This document shows positions 1-12,096 of a stretch of DNA of 64,000 nt, piece by piece (within the stretch, counting starts at the first letter, position 1; every line of letters begins with the position of its first letter). The position numbers and the translations under genes are program-made. The DNA comes from Prochilodus magdalenae (Eukaryota > Chordata > Actinopteri > Characiformes > Prochilodontidae). The notes under the pieces are model-generated. The model was not told the origin of the DNA. It saw only the letters and a program-made list of their open reading frames with translations, and searched no databases. The DNA lies in NCBI GenBank assembly GCA_024036415.1, contig JAMWET010000570.1:1-64000 (forward strand), read 5' to 3'.

Positions 1-190
1 AACTGATTACACAACACGCCTTTCCATACTCTCAATCACTGTGCACTGCCACTTTGTCTATGCCTTTAAGACTGCACATTTATTTATAATACCTTCTGTA
101 CTGCTGTTTACAGTAAATAGCTACCGGTTACTGTCATCTGGCTTTCTGTGACATACACAGTTGCACTGTCCTCCTGCTGAATATTTATGC
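1..190 (-). repeat. dispersed repeat, copy 1 (inverted relative to copy at 37.6 kb)
   Basis: Read on the opposite strand, this stretch matches 37,561-37,765. Shared blocks include the run ending in TATTTATAATACCTTCTGTA and the phrase CACTGTGCACTGCCACTTTG. It has no coding potential. It resembles the 3' untranslated tail of a LINE, but that is a guess. The window edge may cut it. Confidence 0.7.
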
Positions 191-1069
191 TTTATAAGGC
201 CAGGAAAGCCTGTTCATTAAATCACCCCTGGTGGTCAACTGATGGTGAAATTCTGTTTAAGGTCCTTCCACAGGTGGTAAACTCTCTAGATATGATGCCT
301 GGGAGCTCCTCACAATAAACTGGAGTCCACAAGAAAGTAAGTATAGAGAACAGGAAGAGGACACCATCTTCCTCTGGGAATGCTGGCCAATGTCCATTCA
401 AGTAGCAAGTGACACTATTACTATGTAGTCAGTATAAAGAGCCACTGTACATTTAGTCTGTGCTGCCTGTTCATTTTGCCGTATTGTCTGACACTTGTGT
501 GTACATTACATTCTTTCTGTTATTATGGTTTTGTGTTGTACAACTAATCTTTTGTAGACTTTTCAACAGAAGAGAACATGAAGTTCACTTTTGATGACCT
601 TGTGATTTTTGGGCGTGCATCCTTAGAGAGTCCAGGGACCAGTGCCTTTTTCCGTGTCTGGCTCTTGCATCGCACTTTTTCACCCTTACAACTTCAAGAG
701 TCTAGCTTACCCGAGATTTTTTGCACCTGTTGCCCATCACACACCTGCTTATATACCCCTTACACACACACACACATTGCAAAGTTTTGCCAAACCCCTG
801 TTTGAAGTTCTGAGCGTTTCCCCCTTGCCTTTCTCATGGCTGTTTCTGGGTTCCACTTTCCTTTGCTTTCTTTTTTTTTTGCTCTCTCGATTCTCCCTTG
901 GTTCTGTGTGCCTTATTCTGATCCCTGCTGATTCCACTCTTCCTCTGTGTTCCTGACTATTCTCTCCATCTGATTCTGTTTGCTGGCTTGCTTGACTTCC
1001 TGGTTTTCGGTCTCCGCCTGTCTCACTGTCTACAACCCTACATTACCCCCTCTCTTATCATTGCCTTGA
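191..1069. other. no gene recognised
   Basis: Open frames here are short, overlap each other and show no family I know. The stretch is pyrimidine-rich around 800-1,060, with a T run near 870 and a short CA run near 765. I see no splice-bounded exon. Confidence 0.5.
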
Positions 1070-1122
1070 ATTTCCCTCTGGGATCAATAAAGTATCTATC
1101 TATCTATCTATCTATCTATCTT
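1070..1122 (+). repeat. retroposon-type 3' tail with TATC microsatellite
   Basis: The phrase GGGATCAATAAAGTATC runs directly into about seven TATC units. Fish LINEs and SINEs commonly end this way, so this is probably the 3' end of an old + strand retroposon whose body is too decayed to read upstream. Confidence 0.6.
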
Positions 1123-2228
1123 GTTTTTACTGTTGTGCTTGACTATTAACTTGTCAAATAGAAGACTAGATACTCAGATCAAGAACACAAAAACATGGAA
1201 CACAGAGAGTTTGCTACCAGGCAAAGCAAACAATAGTGTATAAATGGGACTTCTAAAGAGTCCTAGATCAGCTGCAGGTGTGTGAGAGTAGGTGGAGCCA
1301 GGGCTGAGCAGAAAGAGAAGCAATGTGCAGTACAGCCCAGGCACCAGAGGGGGCAGTGTATGACATGGGCATTCAGGGAGCAGTGATACCATCTTTGAGT
1401 CATCCTGTTAGCAACATTGGTAGATGGCTGCACAATGCACAATGCAGAACTACATGCATGCATACCGTTATGACGACGGCCCTTAACACCACATCAACTT
1501 CACCAAAGACTACAGTCGTGCTGTCATGAGGTGAACAAGATCAAGATGAACGGTAAACAGAACATAAAGAGAAATAAACAGGAGCTGCACTTCAGCATTA
1601 ATTGTTGCTTAAGAGTTTTATTAACATACGATTCAATATAGTTATTTAATATAAACTAAACACGAAACATTTTTTTAGGTACAGGTTTTAGGTACAGTGT
1701 TCAGGAATCCTGTGTACTGCTAAGAAAGGAAGCAGGCACAGAATAAACAGCCCTTCTGTAAAACAGATCCTAGAGCACCAGAGCTCTGAAAAGTTTTTTT
1801 TTCTGAGAGGCACAGGCTTATACGTTCTATCATTTTGTCCTAATGGAATTCCTATCAGGTTTTTATTGCATTCTTTTATATTTATGTGTTTCTCCTCATT
1901 AGCTTAATTTAAAACAAGGCGAACACCAACAGTACTATCAAAAAAATTGTGCATAATGTGGTGGCGATGAAATGTAACATCAAAGTAATCCAACTGGTCA
2001 AAAGGACAAGCACCCTGAACTCCATATCCTGCTTCGTTTTCTGGTTACCTGTGGATGTAACAGCTATAGCTGCATTAACATCTCTCCCCATAACCTGTGA
2101 GCTTAAGTCTTTTCTTTTCCTTTATAAGTCTAATTTGGCTTATTGTGGTCCATTGCAAAATCTAGTGCGAATATAGGCAAGAGCTGCGGATCAAATAACT
2201 GACTACCAGATGCCAGAAGACAGGACCA
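1123..2228. other. no gene recognised
   Basis: No coding frame of recognisable family and no clear repeat boundary. AT-rich with short T and A runs. Confidence 0.4.
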
Positions 2229-2340
2229 GTCATGTGTGTGTCAGCCTGATCAACTCATTTCCAATCCCTGCACTTCACGAGGGAGTCATGTGTGTGTCAG
2301 CCTGATCAACTCATTTCCAATCCCTGCACTTCACGAGGGA
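2229..2340. repeat. 56-bp perfect tandem duplication
   Basis: Positions 2229-2284 are repeated exactly at 2285-2340 (unit begins GTCATGTGTGTGTCAGCC and ends CACTTCACGAGGGA). Perfect identity indicates a recent duplication. No gene context is visible. Confidence 0.95.
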
Positions 2341-2589
2341 GTCTGTTTTCCTGTCCACATCCGGGAACTAGAAAACAGTAACAGTGTCATTAAAAACGTC
2401 ATTGTTCAGCATAAATTATTCAGTCTTTTCACTTGTTCAGCTGAACACCTAAAGTGTTTTTTCACCATTTTCGGTCGAATAATTTTGGTTTGCCAAACAT
2501 TTGATGCATCCCGATGCATAGAAGTTACAATTTCTAAGAGGTGTAGTATGTAAAAGTTGTAGTACAACATTTGTTTTCTATTTTTCAAA

Positions 2590-3545
2590 ACACAAACATT
2601 TCCATTTCTGAAAACGAAGTTGCAGCTGCTTGTCCTTGATGTGAACAATGATAATCTGCATGTAATATGTCCGTTCAAGCTACTGAAGAAACGAATTAAG
2701 AAACTAAGAAAGATATGTGAGAGTGAAAGAGGTTTGCTGCAGTACAAGACAAGCAAAAGCGAAACTGCCCATTTACCCTGAATAACACGCTCCCACTCTT
2801 TCCCTAACACACCCCGGGTGTTGTACACACTCGCTCTCATACTGCCAGAGGCACATCCTCCACCGGCACCTCTTTTTCACATTGCACCCTGTGGTGGAGT
2901 GAGAGGAATTGGACGGCACAGCCCAGGTGAGACCCCATCCTTGGACCCCGACACCAGACCCAGAATCCAATTTCAGGAGGAAAGGGATACATACAGAAGC
3001 GTACACACAAACAAGAGACTTTTCATTTTCCACCCATCCTCAGAACCAAAACACAACCCCACAAACTCAGAGCCAAAAACCCACAATACCCCCACCCACA
3101 GTCCCACCGAGGTGGATGTGGGGAGAGTTTTACTCAAACATGCTTCCTTGTACACACAGGGAAATATATCCATTATTCCAGAGAAATTACCATGTTTTGT
3201 ATATTTTAAATACAACAGGATGTTTACAGTGGTGCTTATAATGATTAGCATGATGCTAACTTACCTCAGCTGTTCTTCATATAGTCATATCGCTGCTGTA
3301 GGTGAAATATGTCCACATATTAAATCAGTTCATATCAGGTTTATATCTTATAACAGCAGATCCATAATAATAAGACCGAGTTTAAACTCTACACTAGTCT
3401 TGCACACCGCTCTCCGCTTTATCTTCCTGATCTGAACCTGAACTGTTTCACTTTAACATTTACTGCACTTGTGTTTAGACATCACTGTACCTGCCAGACT
3501 GGTTTCAGGGTTTCCAGTCAAACAACACTCTTCAGCCAACACTGT
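2590..3545 (+). repeat. ~0.95-kb dispersed repeat, copy A (second copy at 49.4-50.6 kb)
   Basis: The same order of blocks recurs in the same orientation at 49,450-50,585. Examples are GTTGCAGCTGCTTTTCCT-like, AGGTTTGCTGCAGTAC, AACACGCT and a highly conserved block from about 3250 to 3440 containing GTCATATCGCTGCTGTAG and ATCCATAATAATAAGACCGAG. The 3' ~300 bp is much better conserved than the 5' part. I see no convincing protein. It is an interspersed repeat of unknown class, possibly a non-autonomous element or an LTR. Confidence 0.8.
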
Positions 3546-3939
3546 TGAAGACAAAGGCATGGGGTTAAATCCTCAGTGCTTTTCAATGTTTCACACTGGC
3601 AAAAAAGCTCTCATTGATTAAAAACTGATTCATTTAAGTACTCTAAATTGTTGTTGTCTATGTTGTCTCTTATGATACATGTTTATAATAAAGACTAACT
3701 TGATAAAAAAATTGTCCAGTTAATACCAGATACAATAGATTTAAACTAGTCAAATAGAGCTTTAGAAATGGTTAATAAATGTAGATTGTACACAGGCAGT
3801 ATATAATGTTATTTCTCCATGTTGAATTGCTTGGCATGTTAATTAGTGGTAAAAGTGTTGATGTTACTTTGTTGCATTTAGAACCTGATTGTTTTACTTC
3901 ACAGAGAGATGTTTCTCAATCCAGTAATCTCCTTTATGT

Positions 3940-4110
3940 GACCGAGGTGGGAGGGCCCACAAGATCATCAAGGACAAAGTCCATTCTCGACACAACCTCT
4001 TCACACTTCTCCCCTCTGGCAGACGATACAGGAGCATGAACTCAAGGACCACCAGATCACTGAACAGTTTCTACCCCCTGGCTAACAGAGCTCTAAACAC
4101 CTCGCTTCCT
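3940..4110 (+). mobile_element. LINE reverse-transcriptase C-terminal fragment
   Basis: A + strand frame reads ...HNLFTLLPSGRRYRSMNSR..., then RSLNSFYPLANRALN. This is the end typical of L2/Rex-type LINE proteins, where an LPSGRR motif is followed by the SF-P-A-LN tail. Only about 55 codons survive. It is a dead 5'-truncated fragment. Confidence 0.75.
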
Positions 4111-4136
4111 CCAACAACCATTCTACCTCATGCTCT

Positions 4137-4812
4137 TCCGCCACAAGCATCTGAAAAGTCCTGAGGAGTGTCGGGGTCCAAGGATGGGGTCTTAGTGTTG
4201 TGGCTTTTTAAATCGCTGTGAATTTTGGCCCACCCATTTGGCCCAAAATTATTGTAATTCAGCCACACTGAAGGGTTTTCGAGCATGAACCGACTTTTTG
4301 AGGTCATGCCACAGCATCTCAATAGGATTCGGGTCAGGACTTTGACTAGGCCACACACAAGTTTTCACTTCAGCCATTTAGAGGTGGACTTGCCGGTGTG
4401 TTTTGGATCATCGAACCTTAATGTTCTTTTTGCTCAGCAGTGGTTTTCATCTTGGCACTCTGCCATGCAGGTCATTTTTGCCCAGTCTTTTTCTTATGGT
4501 GGAGTAATGAACGCTGACCTTAACTAAGGCAAGTGAGACCTGCAGTTCTTTGGATGTTGTTGTGGGGTTTTTTGTGACTTTTTGGATAAGTCATCACTGC
4601 GCTCTTGGGGTAATTTTGATTGGCCGGCCACACTCCTGGGAAGATTCACCACTGTTCCACGTTTCGCCATTTGTGGAAAATGGCTCTCACTGTGGTTTGC
4701 TGGAGTCCCAAAACTTTAGAACTGGTTTCTGATCTGAAACATTTAAGAGTGACAAACATGCAAAACAAATAAGAAATCATGTAGTGGGCAAACACTTTTT
4801 CACACCACTGTA
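4137..4812 (-). mobile_element. Tc1-like DNA transposon remnant, internally deleted
   Basis: On the - strand, decayed pieces of a Tc1-type transposase appear in order. First comes a paired-type helix-turn-helix (TTVRAIFHKWRN...), then a region reading SDDLSKKSQKTPQQHPKN. Next is the second-Asp region FDDPKHTGKSTSKWLK, then a shifted frame carrying the final-Glu region (DPNPIEMLWHDLKK) and a WAKIHSD tail. The stretch with the first catalytic Asp is absent, and there are stops and frame changes. The end near 4,780-4,812 (GGGCAAACACTTTTTCACAC) resembles a terminal inverted repeat. Non-functional. Confidence 0.85.
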
Positions 4813-5480
4813 TATAGCATATATTGTGCATTTTTTTTAATTTATATACATACATATATTTTTCTTCTCTCTAGTTTTTTTTCTTTCTTATATAGTACTT
4901 AGTATTTCTATTTATATAGTGTTTATAAATTGTAATTGTTAAGTACTAGTCCGGGAGCGAGTTCCCTGTGCTATGGTAATAAACGCTAGAATCTTGAATG
5001 TTGAATTAAGGCTGGTAAGGGGATGAGCATTTTCAATAAAGAAGAGAAAACACAAACTAATGAGAGATCCTTAGAGGAAAGAAGCTGTCCCATCATAAAA
5101 GATCTAAGAAATAAATATATAAGTAATAAAGTGTATATAATCTTGGCCAAAAAAAGATCAAATCTAAATGGTGAAACATTAAGCTTTTAATGGTCTTAAC
5201 ATCAGATAGATAAAAAAGGAAAAGGAGTTGGTTTGGGAAGCTTTTCCCTTTAATTTCTTTAAATAGTTATGTTTTTGAGTATTACTGTAAAATTATTATA
5301 TGTATTGTAAGAAGTGAATTATCTATCCAGCACTTTTGACTAACTGATTTAAATGTGGAAGCTGGAATTAGAGCATCATGATTTCATAGTAGACTTGTTG
5401 ATGCATAGCAGGACTTGACTGATTTTCCTACAGTAACTTTGGACTTTCTTGACACTTTGCCTCTGACTTTTAAACCTAAT
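4813..5480. other. AT-rich spacer, no gene
   Basis: Mostly low-complexity AT-rich sequence. A short AATAAACGCTAGAATCTTGA phrase near 4,977 could be an old retroposon tail. No coding frame is supported. Confidence 0.4.
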
Positions 5481-5539
5481 GCACCATAAGGACCATAAAA
5501 GGCCTTTGTAGGGTCATATCAAACAAGAGTAAGAAAATT

Positions 5540-6190
5540 AAATAATGACATTTTGGAGTAGTAACACAAGGAGGGCAAGACACAAAAGGTCATTGCTAAA
5601 AAGGCTGAATGTTCACAGAGCTCTGTGTCCAAGCACATTAATAGAGAGGCGAAGGGAGGGAAATGATGTGGTAGAAAAAAGTGTACAAGCAATAGGGATA
5701 ACCGCACCCTGGAGAGGAGTGTGGAACTAAACCCATTCAAAAATGTGGGGGGATTCACAAAGAGTGGACTGCAGCTGGAGTCAGTGCTTCAAGAACCACC
5801 AGGCACAGACGTATGAAAGACATAGGTTTCAGCTGTCGCATTTCTTGTGTCACGCCACTCTTGAACAAGAGACAGCGTCAGATGCGTCTCGTCTGGGCTA
5901 AAGACAAACAGACTGGACTGCTGCTGAGTGGTCCAAAGTTATGTTCTCTGATGAAAGTAAATTTTGCATTTCCTTTGGAAATCAAGGTCCCAGAATCTGG
6001 AGGAAGAGAGGAGAGGCACAGAATGCACATTGCTTGAGGTCCAGTGTAAAGTTTCCACAGTCAGTGATGGTTTGGGGTACCATGTCATCTGCTGGTATTG
6101 GTCCACTTTATTTTCTGAGGTTCAAGGTCAACTCAGCCATCTACCAGGAAGTTTTAGAGCACTTCGTGCTTCCTGCTGCTGACCAACTTT
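5540..6190 (+). mobile_element. Tc1-like transposase fragment, 3'-truncated
   Basis: On the + strand, frames carry KQRQMRLVWAKDKQT, then the first catalytic region MFSDESKFCISFGNQGPRIW. These are followed by VKFPQSVMVWGTMSSAGIGP and a YQEVLEHFVLPAADQLF stretch. This is the middle of a Tc1/mariner-type DDE transposase with the first Asp present. The second Asp and final Glu are missing because similarity stops near 6,190. Two frames are needed between 5,860 and 5,960, so there is at least one frameshift. It is a different Tc1 family from the copy at 4.1 kb. Confidence 0.85.
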
Positions 6191-7299
6191 TCATGATATT
6201 CTAATTTTATGACCATCACCTGTAGTTATGTATGAGTAAGCTGCTCAGGAACTGGGAGAGCTAAAACTCTTTTACTTCTGAGATGCTTTCCCACCAACGA
6301 AGATGAGATCAAAAAGTGGTTGATAAACTGCAGGTATTTGTTATTGATTATTTGATATTTCTTTTTCCCCAAACAAGAATCTGTATGTCTGTCAGAATCA
6401 GACAATGTCTCTGAAACAAATTTCCAGAAGGAGGAATTTCATTAACATGTGAGACATTTGAGTGTTTAGAAGAGATGGATGATGTGGAGAGAGAGAAGAG
6501 TGTCAGATGACTTTAATAACAATAATATTTTATTTTTTAAATTAATGTGTTATAAGATTGAACATTGCTAAATTACTGCAGGTTTATCGGTGTGTAGAAG
6601 CTCATATTCAGTAATAAAGTAGTAACTGAACAGTCTATAGGTTAGTATACACATTCTGGAGGGTGAGATCCTAAACACCATTCCACTCTGAACTGTCCCG
6701 GAAATCTACAGACTCAGCCAGCCACACTGTCCAGGAGGAGATCTCAGGTGTAGCAGTATTAAGAACTTGGAGCTCCGGTGGGAACGCAGGTACATACAGA
6801 TTAACTAGAGGGAACGTTTTGCAGTTCATATACACGGTTTATTATTATTATTTACTCCAGTGATGAACAGTTCCTTCTCTCATTCTCCTTAAACGGTGTG
6901 CATGTATTCTGTTCTTACATTGTGCACAAGCAGGCTAACAGTTCTCTGAAAGTGTCTGAGGGGTTTTAATGTGTTTAGACATGTTTGATGATGTGTAGAG
7001 ATGTATACAGCATGTACATTCATCACTGCAGCTGCAGCTTCCATTTCATTTCATAATTTGACATAAAGTCCCGATAAATGAGTTTAAAGGAAGGAGAGAT
7101 CCGTCTCACTCCTCTAAACCATCCCTCTACAAATATAAACAGTAACTGTATTCTGAATACTGCCTCCTCAAAACACGGACACAATGCAGATACCTCAGAA
7201 TAGTTTTCAGCTCCATCCTGACCCTGAACAATTTGATGATGAGGATGGAGATCCATGATGTTTAACTACTGTATAATGATGAATCACACACACACACAC
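6191..7299. other. no gene recognised; CA microsatellite near the end
   Basis: No known protein family or splice-bounded exon found. A CA run lies at about 7,288-7,305. Confidence 0.4.
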
Positions 7300-7552
7300 A
7301 CACAAACTCAGCACCCTGAACCCCCCATCAATACAGAACTTATCCTTGCACACCCACTTTAAACAGCCTTAATGTTATTCAACCTGCACTACTGTTTATA
7401 CTGGCACTGTCATACCCACTTTAATCCTGCATCTTAATTCTTGTAGTGCACATGTCATTGCTACACCTTAGGATGGAGAGAATGCAATTTCAGTCCTCTG
7501 TATGTCTTGTATATATTGAAGTATTGACAATAAAATAACTTGACTTGATACA
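7300..7552 (+). mobile_element. LINE 3' tail fragment
   Basis: Runs of short CACTTTA/CTGCAC phrases lead to ATTGACAATAAAATAACTTG and then the end. This matches the 3' UTR style of L2/Rex-type LINEs in this window (compare 40,670-40,747 and 56,690-56,785). It lies in the opposite orientation to the LINE piece beginning at 7,620, so it is a separate insertion. A CA microsatellite follows at 7,565-7,588. Confidence 0.65.
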
Positions 7553-7619
7553 CAAACAAAAAAAACACACACACACACACACACACAGCACATTTCTACG
7601 GTGATTCATTAGTCCAGGA

Positions 7620-8880
7620 GAGTCCAGTCTCACCTGCAGTGGGCCGGTGTAGCTGCAGGTCTTCTTTCCAAACAGGCAGAAGCTCCTGACACTACTAGTT
7701 TATTAAACTGATCCCAGTCAAACAGCTGATCAAGTTTAAACTCCTGGACACTGGAGACTGGACACTCCATCAGTTTAGCTGTTGTGCAGTTCTGTGCTTC
7801 AAACCGAGCATAAAAGCTGTTTAGCACATTGGGAAGGGAGGCGTCACTATCACATGTATGTGATGGTGTTTTGTAGTTGGTGACAGCCTGGATGCCCCGC
7901 CACATGCACCGCGTGTCTGGAGTGTCTTGAAAATGGCTGTGGATTTTCTGTGGGTAGGTGCGCTTTGCCTCTCTGATGGCCCAGGAGAGCTTGGCTCTGG
8001 CTGTTCTGAGGCTTGCTTTATCCCCTGACTTGAACGCCTTGTCACGAGTTCCAGCAGCACGCGCACCTCTGCAGTCATCCATGGTTTCTGGTTGGGGTGG
8101 GATGTGATGAACCTTGGAGACAGTAAAATCGTCAATGCACTTGCTGATGTAGCCAGTCACTGACTCTGTATACTCCTCCAGGTTGATGGAATCACCAGAC
8201 GTTGCAGCTTCTTTGAACATCTTCCAATCAGTGTGCTCAAAACAGTCCTGAAGAGCAGAGACAGCACCTGGGGGCCAGGTTTTCACCTGCTTGATGTCTG
8301 TTTTTGCACGTCTGATGAGGGGTTCGTATGCTGGGATGAGCATTACAGAGGCGTGGTCAGAGAAGCCGTAGTGGGGGCAGTGCTCAGCTTGGAACGCGCC
8401 AGGGATGTTTGTATACACCATGTCCAGCAGGTTCGCCCCCGCGTTGCAAAATCCACATACTGGTGAAATTTAGGGAGCAGCAGTTTGAGATTTGTGTGAT
8501 TGAAATCTCCAGCAACAATAAACAGTCTGTCGGGGTGTGTGTTTTGGAGGTCGCTGATAGCGCTGTACAGTTCGTTCAGAGCCACGTTAGCATTAGCGCT
8601 AGGAGCTAGGTACACTGCTACTATGTACACGGTCGTCAACTCCCTGGGTAAATAAAAAGGTCTGGCTCTGACAATAACGAACTCCACCAGCGGTGAGCAG
8701 TGACTGGAGACTAGTACAGCGTTCTTACACCATTCCGTGTTGATGTAGACACATACTCCTCCCCTAGCTTTGCCACAGAGTTCAGGGTCCCTATCTGCCT
8801 GGAAGCAGAGCAGGTCTTCGAGCTGGACGGCAGAGTCCGGAGTGGAGCTAGTCAGCCATGTCTCCGGAACCGGACTAGAA
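7620..8880 (-). mobile_element. L2/Rex-type LINE fragment: endonuclease and linker, frameshifted
   Basis: Read on the - strand from 8,880, the sequence codes for the 5' half of a LINE polyprotein. It shows CVYINTEWCKNAVLVS, then a YIVAVYLAPSANANVALNEL block and the endonuclease motif FIVAGDFNHTNLKLL. After a frameshift near 8,410 it continues with [20 protein letters not shown] and the linker up to LNSFYARFE. Translation then runs into unrelated sequence, so the whole reverse transcriptase is missing. The family matches the + strand copy at 38-40.7 kb. Non-functional. Confidence 0.85.
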
Positions 8881-9650
8881 TCATCATGCTTGTTGTATTA
8901 AACTCTTAAACTGTGTATATCATAATACCTTTTATTTAAAAAAAACAAAAAAACAAAAGGATTAAAATCTTGAAACCACCAACAGAAGTTTGTCCAGTCT
9001 GGGTTTTTGTTTTCTCCATTGTTTATAGGTATAAACAGCGAGTCAAGCTTCTCCACTGACATTCAGGAGCAGGACTGAAGGCCTAATGCCTCAGAAGCAC
9101 CACCAACATAATAAGGGACTAGTACGGAACAGAGTCTGATTTAAAAGGGTGGCATCAGTTTGAAGAGGAGGAAATGTCACTATCAGCTTTCTGGAGGTTC
9201 TAGATACATCAATGAGTGTGAAGATGAGCCATAGTCTAACTATGTTTAAGTGTCTCATATTCTGTATAATAAAAGTAATATGAAATACAGCAGTGCTGCA
9301 GTATTACGGTCAGCCTCTATCAGCTGCTACTGATTCAGTGGATCTGCTGTGACTGAAATCAGTTAGGAAGCTCTCTCTGATCTGACTGAGTGATTATAAC
9401 TGGATCACTGAGTGTTCCCCAAAACAGCAGCTGTGTTAACCTGCTAAACCATCCTCTAGAGTCCTCCTGATGATGCTCCTGCTGTGATCTCCTAGAAATC
9501 TGTTGTGATCTCCTCCTGTGATCTACGAGCCCTTTGTCTTCCCATCTCAGTCCATTCTGTGGACATGAAAGCTGGCAAGCTGTCCAGAATAGAGCCAGGT
9601 CTTATTAAAGCAGAGCACTGAGAGAGAGTAGCCCTTGTTAGTTCTGTTCA
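8881..9650. other. no gene established
   Basis: One weak exon-like stretch follows a pyrimidine tract ending TTTATAG at 9,029 and reads ...INSESSFSTDIQEQD before a stop. It is too short and isolated to call. The rest is unassigned. Confidence 0.3.
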
Positions 9651-9855
9651 ACAGTACACTAACACATTACACTTACTGAGTTACTGTACACCAACACACT
9701 ACTTACAGCACACTAACGCATTACACTTACTGAGTTACTGTACACCAACACACTACTTACAGCACACTAACGCATTACACTTACTGAGTTACTGTACACC
9801 AACACGCTACTTACAGCACACTAACACATTACACTTACTGAGTTACTGTACACCA
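9651..9855. repeat. 54-bp tandem repeat, about four copies
   Basis: The anchor ACTTACTGAGTTACTGTACA begins at 9671, 9725, 9779 and 9833, giving a constant 54-bp period. Copies differ by only one or two bases (for example CACACT versus CACGCT). Confidence 0.95.
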
Positions 9856-10479
9856 TAACTCTTCAGAGTTTGCCATTTCTAAAATAAAAATGTAGCCATT
9901 TTATTTCCTATCTAAAACCACAAATCACACATCACACCTGCAAGTGTCTTCTGGGTCTATACGGAATGTGGATGATGGTAAAATACTGATGAATCTGAAA
10001 AACATTCACTTTTTTGGGGGGACAATTTTGCCCTTACTATACTTGTCATGTACCCATCCACCATGAATGATTTACATATTGGGGGTAATCCTGTCAGCAA
10101 AATAGTGATGTAATAAATTGATGTAATAACTATGTAATGACGGTCTGTGATGTAGCCTAATGTTATAAAAGGAAAACAACTCTATGGCCTCTATATCACA
10201 GAACACCTCACTGTGGTTACAGACATAACAGCTCATATGAAGAAAGCAGTTACAAGCTAATTGTCAATTGCACAGACAAGACAAGACTAATGGTGTGAGG
10301 AACATAAGCTCGCTGTTTAAGGTGGTAGTAACTCCTAGGCTTCTGCAGGTGGGGCTGCACGAGGATGATAGGGCTATACATACCTGTAGGGTGTGAGTGA
10401 CAGGATAAATAGATTGAGAAAAGGTGCTACAGTGCAGTAACTGTCTCATTCCATGTGTGGAAACTGGCTCCAAAGCAGA
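9856..10479. other. no gene recognised
   Basis: No recognisable coding or repeat family. A G run occurs near 10,016. Confidence 0.35.
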
Positions 10480-10690
10480 TCTTAATGATTGGCTAAGAGG
10501 AGTGACTGCATTTCGGCGTGGCCAAAGACCATAGTGTGAAGGAAGTAGCTGAATCTGCAGGTGTATGGAAGTGTACAGTCATATGGGTCTACCAGCAGTG
10601 GCTAAAATCCCAGTCTACAGGAAACTCTCTCCAGAATTGTGCCAGGGAAGGCATCCACCAAATCTGGCCCAACAGAACAATTTTTTGATG
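10480..10690 (+). mobile_element. Tc1-like helix-turn-helix fragment
   Basis: A + strand frame reads about KDHSVKEVAESAGVWKCTV then WVYQQWLKSQSTGNSLQNC. This fits the N-terminal helix-turn-helix of Tc1/mariner transposases (helix, VAE-AGV turn, TV-VY-QW recognition helix). No catalytic part follows. A short relic. Confidence 0.6.
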
Positions 10691-12026
10691 CGTAAGTGTC
10701 TGAATAATGGTGTGGCCTACATCCAGAAACTTGTCCAGTACTTGCCAAATCCAATCATAGCTGTTATTTGTTAGGTATGTATCAGTCACATTTGACTCAT
10801 TTTTTGTCCAGTGAGCTTTTTTCCAGTGAATTTAAAAGCAAGCCAGTTTGCCTTCTACGTAAAGACATCAATGGACCATTTTAAGGATCCACATTATGGA
10901 AAACTTTTTTTGAAAAAGTATAGTGTAGTTAGCGTAGGAAGTAAATACTGTTTCAAAGCACACCAATGCCCAATCCATTCTGGTTTAATAACAAAAAAAC
11001 ATTTTTTTCAGTTATGGTAAAAACATTGTAAACACTCATAACATAAAAAAGCATGTTTTCACAGTAATGTTTTAAAAAGGGGGGCATAGGACAGAAATGT
11101 ATATGGTAGACATGTGATTTGCGCTGCAGTTAATTGCCATTAAAAAAATTCCATTGATTTCCTAATTGATTGGTCTTGAAACGACCTTTCTGTGACATTG
11201 GTTTAACAAAATGAGTTGAAAATTGACTCAAAAATTGACTCCAAATGACTTTGAGTCAACACTGACTGTGTGGTCTCACATTGATTATGATTAATTGGCC
11301 TGCTACTGATAAGTATTTATATGTCACTATTAATATTTATATTGGTCATTACATGTAAGCATGTAATTCTTTAATTTTATTATAGTTATAAAGTGGTCAA
11401 GTTAATGCTTCTTACTCTTGAACTATGAACTGCCTCTCTGTGAGCACAGGCTCACTCTGGTGATCCAGTAACCAGAAGTTGAGAAATCCTGTTCTAACCC
11501 TCTGAAAGAGTTTTAGTAGAAAGACACCAGCTTATCATCTTATAAGATACACTTCTTCTCACCGCCTTATATTCACTTTGTGCCTCTTGATTTACTGATG
11601 GCATATTTTATTGCCAGTGCTTCACAGATGGGTTCAGTCTAACAGCCTGTGGTTTCCTAACCCTTCCGCTCTCACAGCAGACACAAACTAACCACTCCAG
11701 GAAGTAGCCTTTTGAGGGCTGATTATGTGGGTGTTTAAGCCATTATTAGCCTGTGAACCAGTGATATAAGGTGCTGACATTGACCGGCAGGCCGTCCGTA
11801 AGTATTGTGTGTTTTTGCTGTTACTGAAAAGAAGAGTGTTAATATGAAAACAGTGTGCAGTAACTAGGAAATTATAGACACCAATCCAAAAACCAATAGC
11901 AGAAGTACTGTGAAATTCACAAACTGTGAAGGTCTGCACTTTCTAGAGGAGTTTGGTTAAAAAAGCTTCCCTTTTCTAACGTGCCTGGGTCTGCAGCCTT
12001 TGGATTGAGGCGCTGGTGATTCCTCA
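10691..12026. other. no gene recognised
   Basis: No coding family or clear repeat seen. AT-rich with homopolymer A and T runs near 10,990-11,060. Confidence 0.35.
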
Positions 12027-12096
12027 TTGTTTGCCAGGAGTATCGTCCGGATGGAGCTGCAGCAGTGTAATTTAGTGGCGCCTAATGTTTACCATC

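Noticed and set aside
2406..3435. Overlapping 144- and 205-codon frames at 2.4-3.4 kb as genes
   Set aside because: They fall in a dispersed repeat whose second copy does not keep the frames open.
7300..8880. LINE tail (+) beside LINE 5' half (-) as a twin-priming 5' inversion
   Set aside because: In twin priming the inverted 5' part lies upstream of the sense 3' part. Here it lies downstream of the + strand tail, so two separate insertions are more likely.
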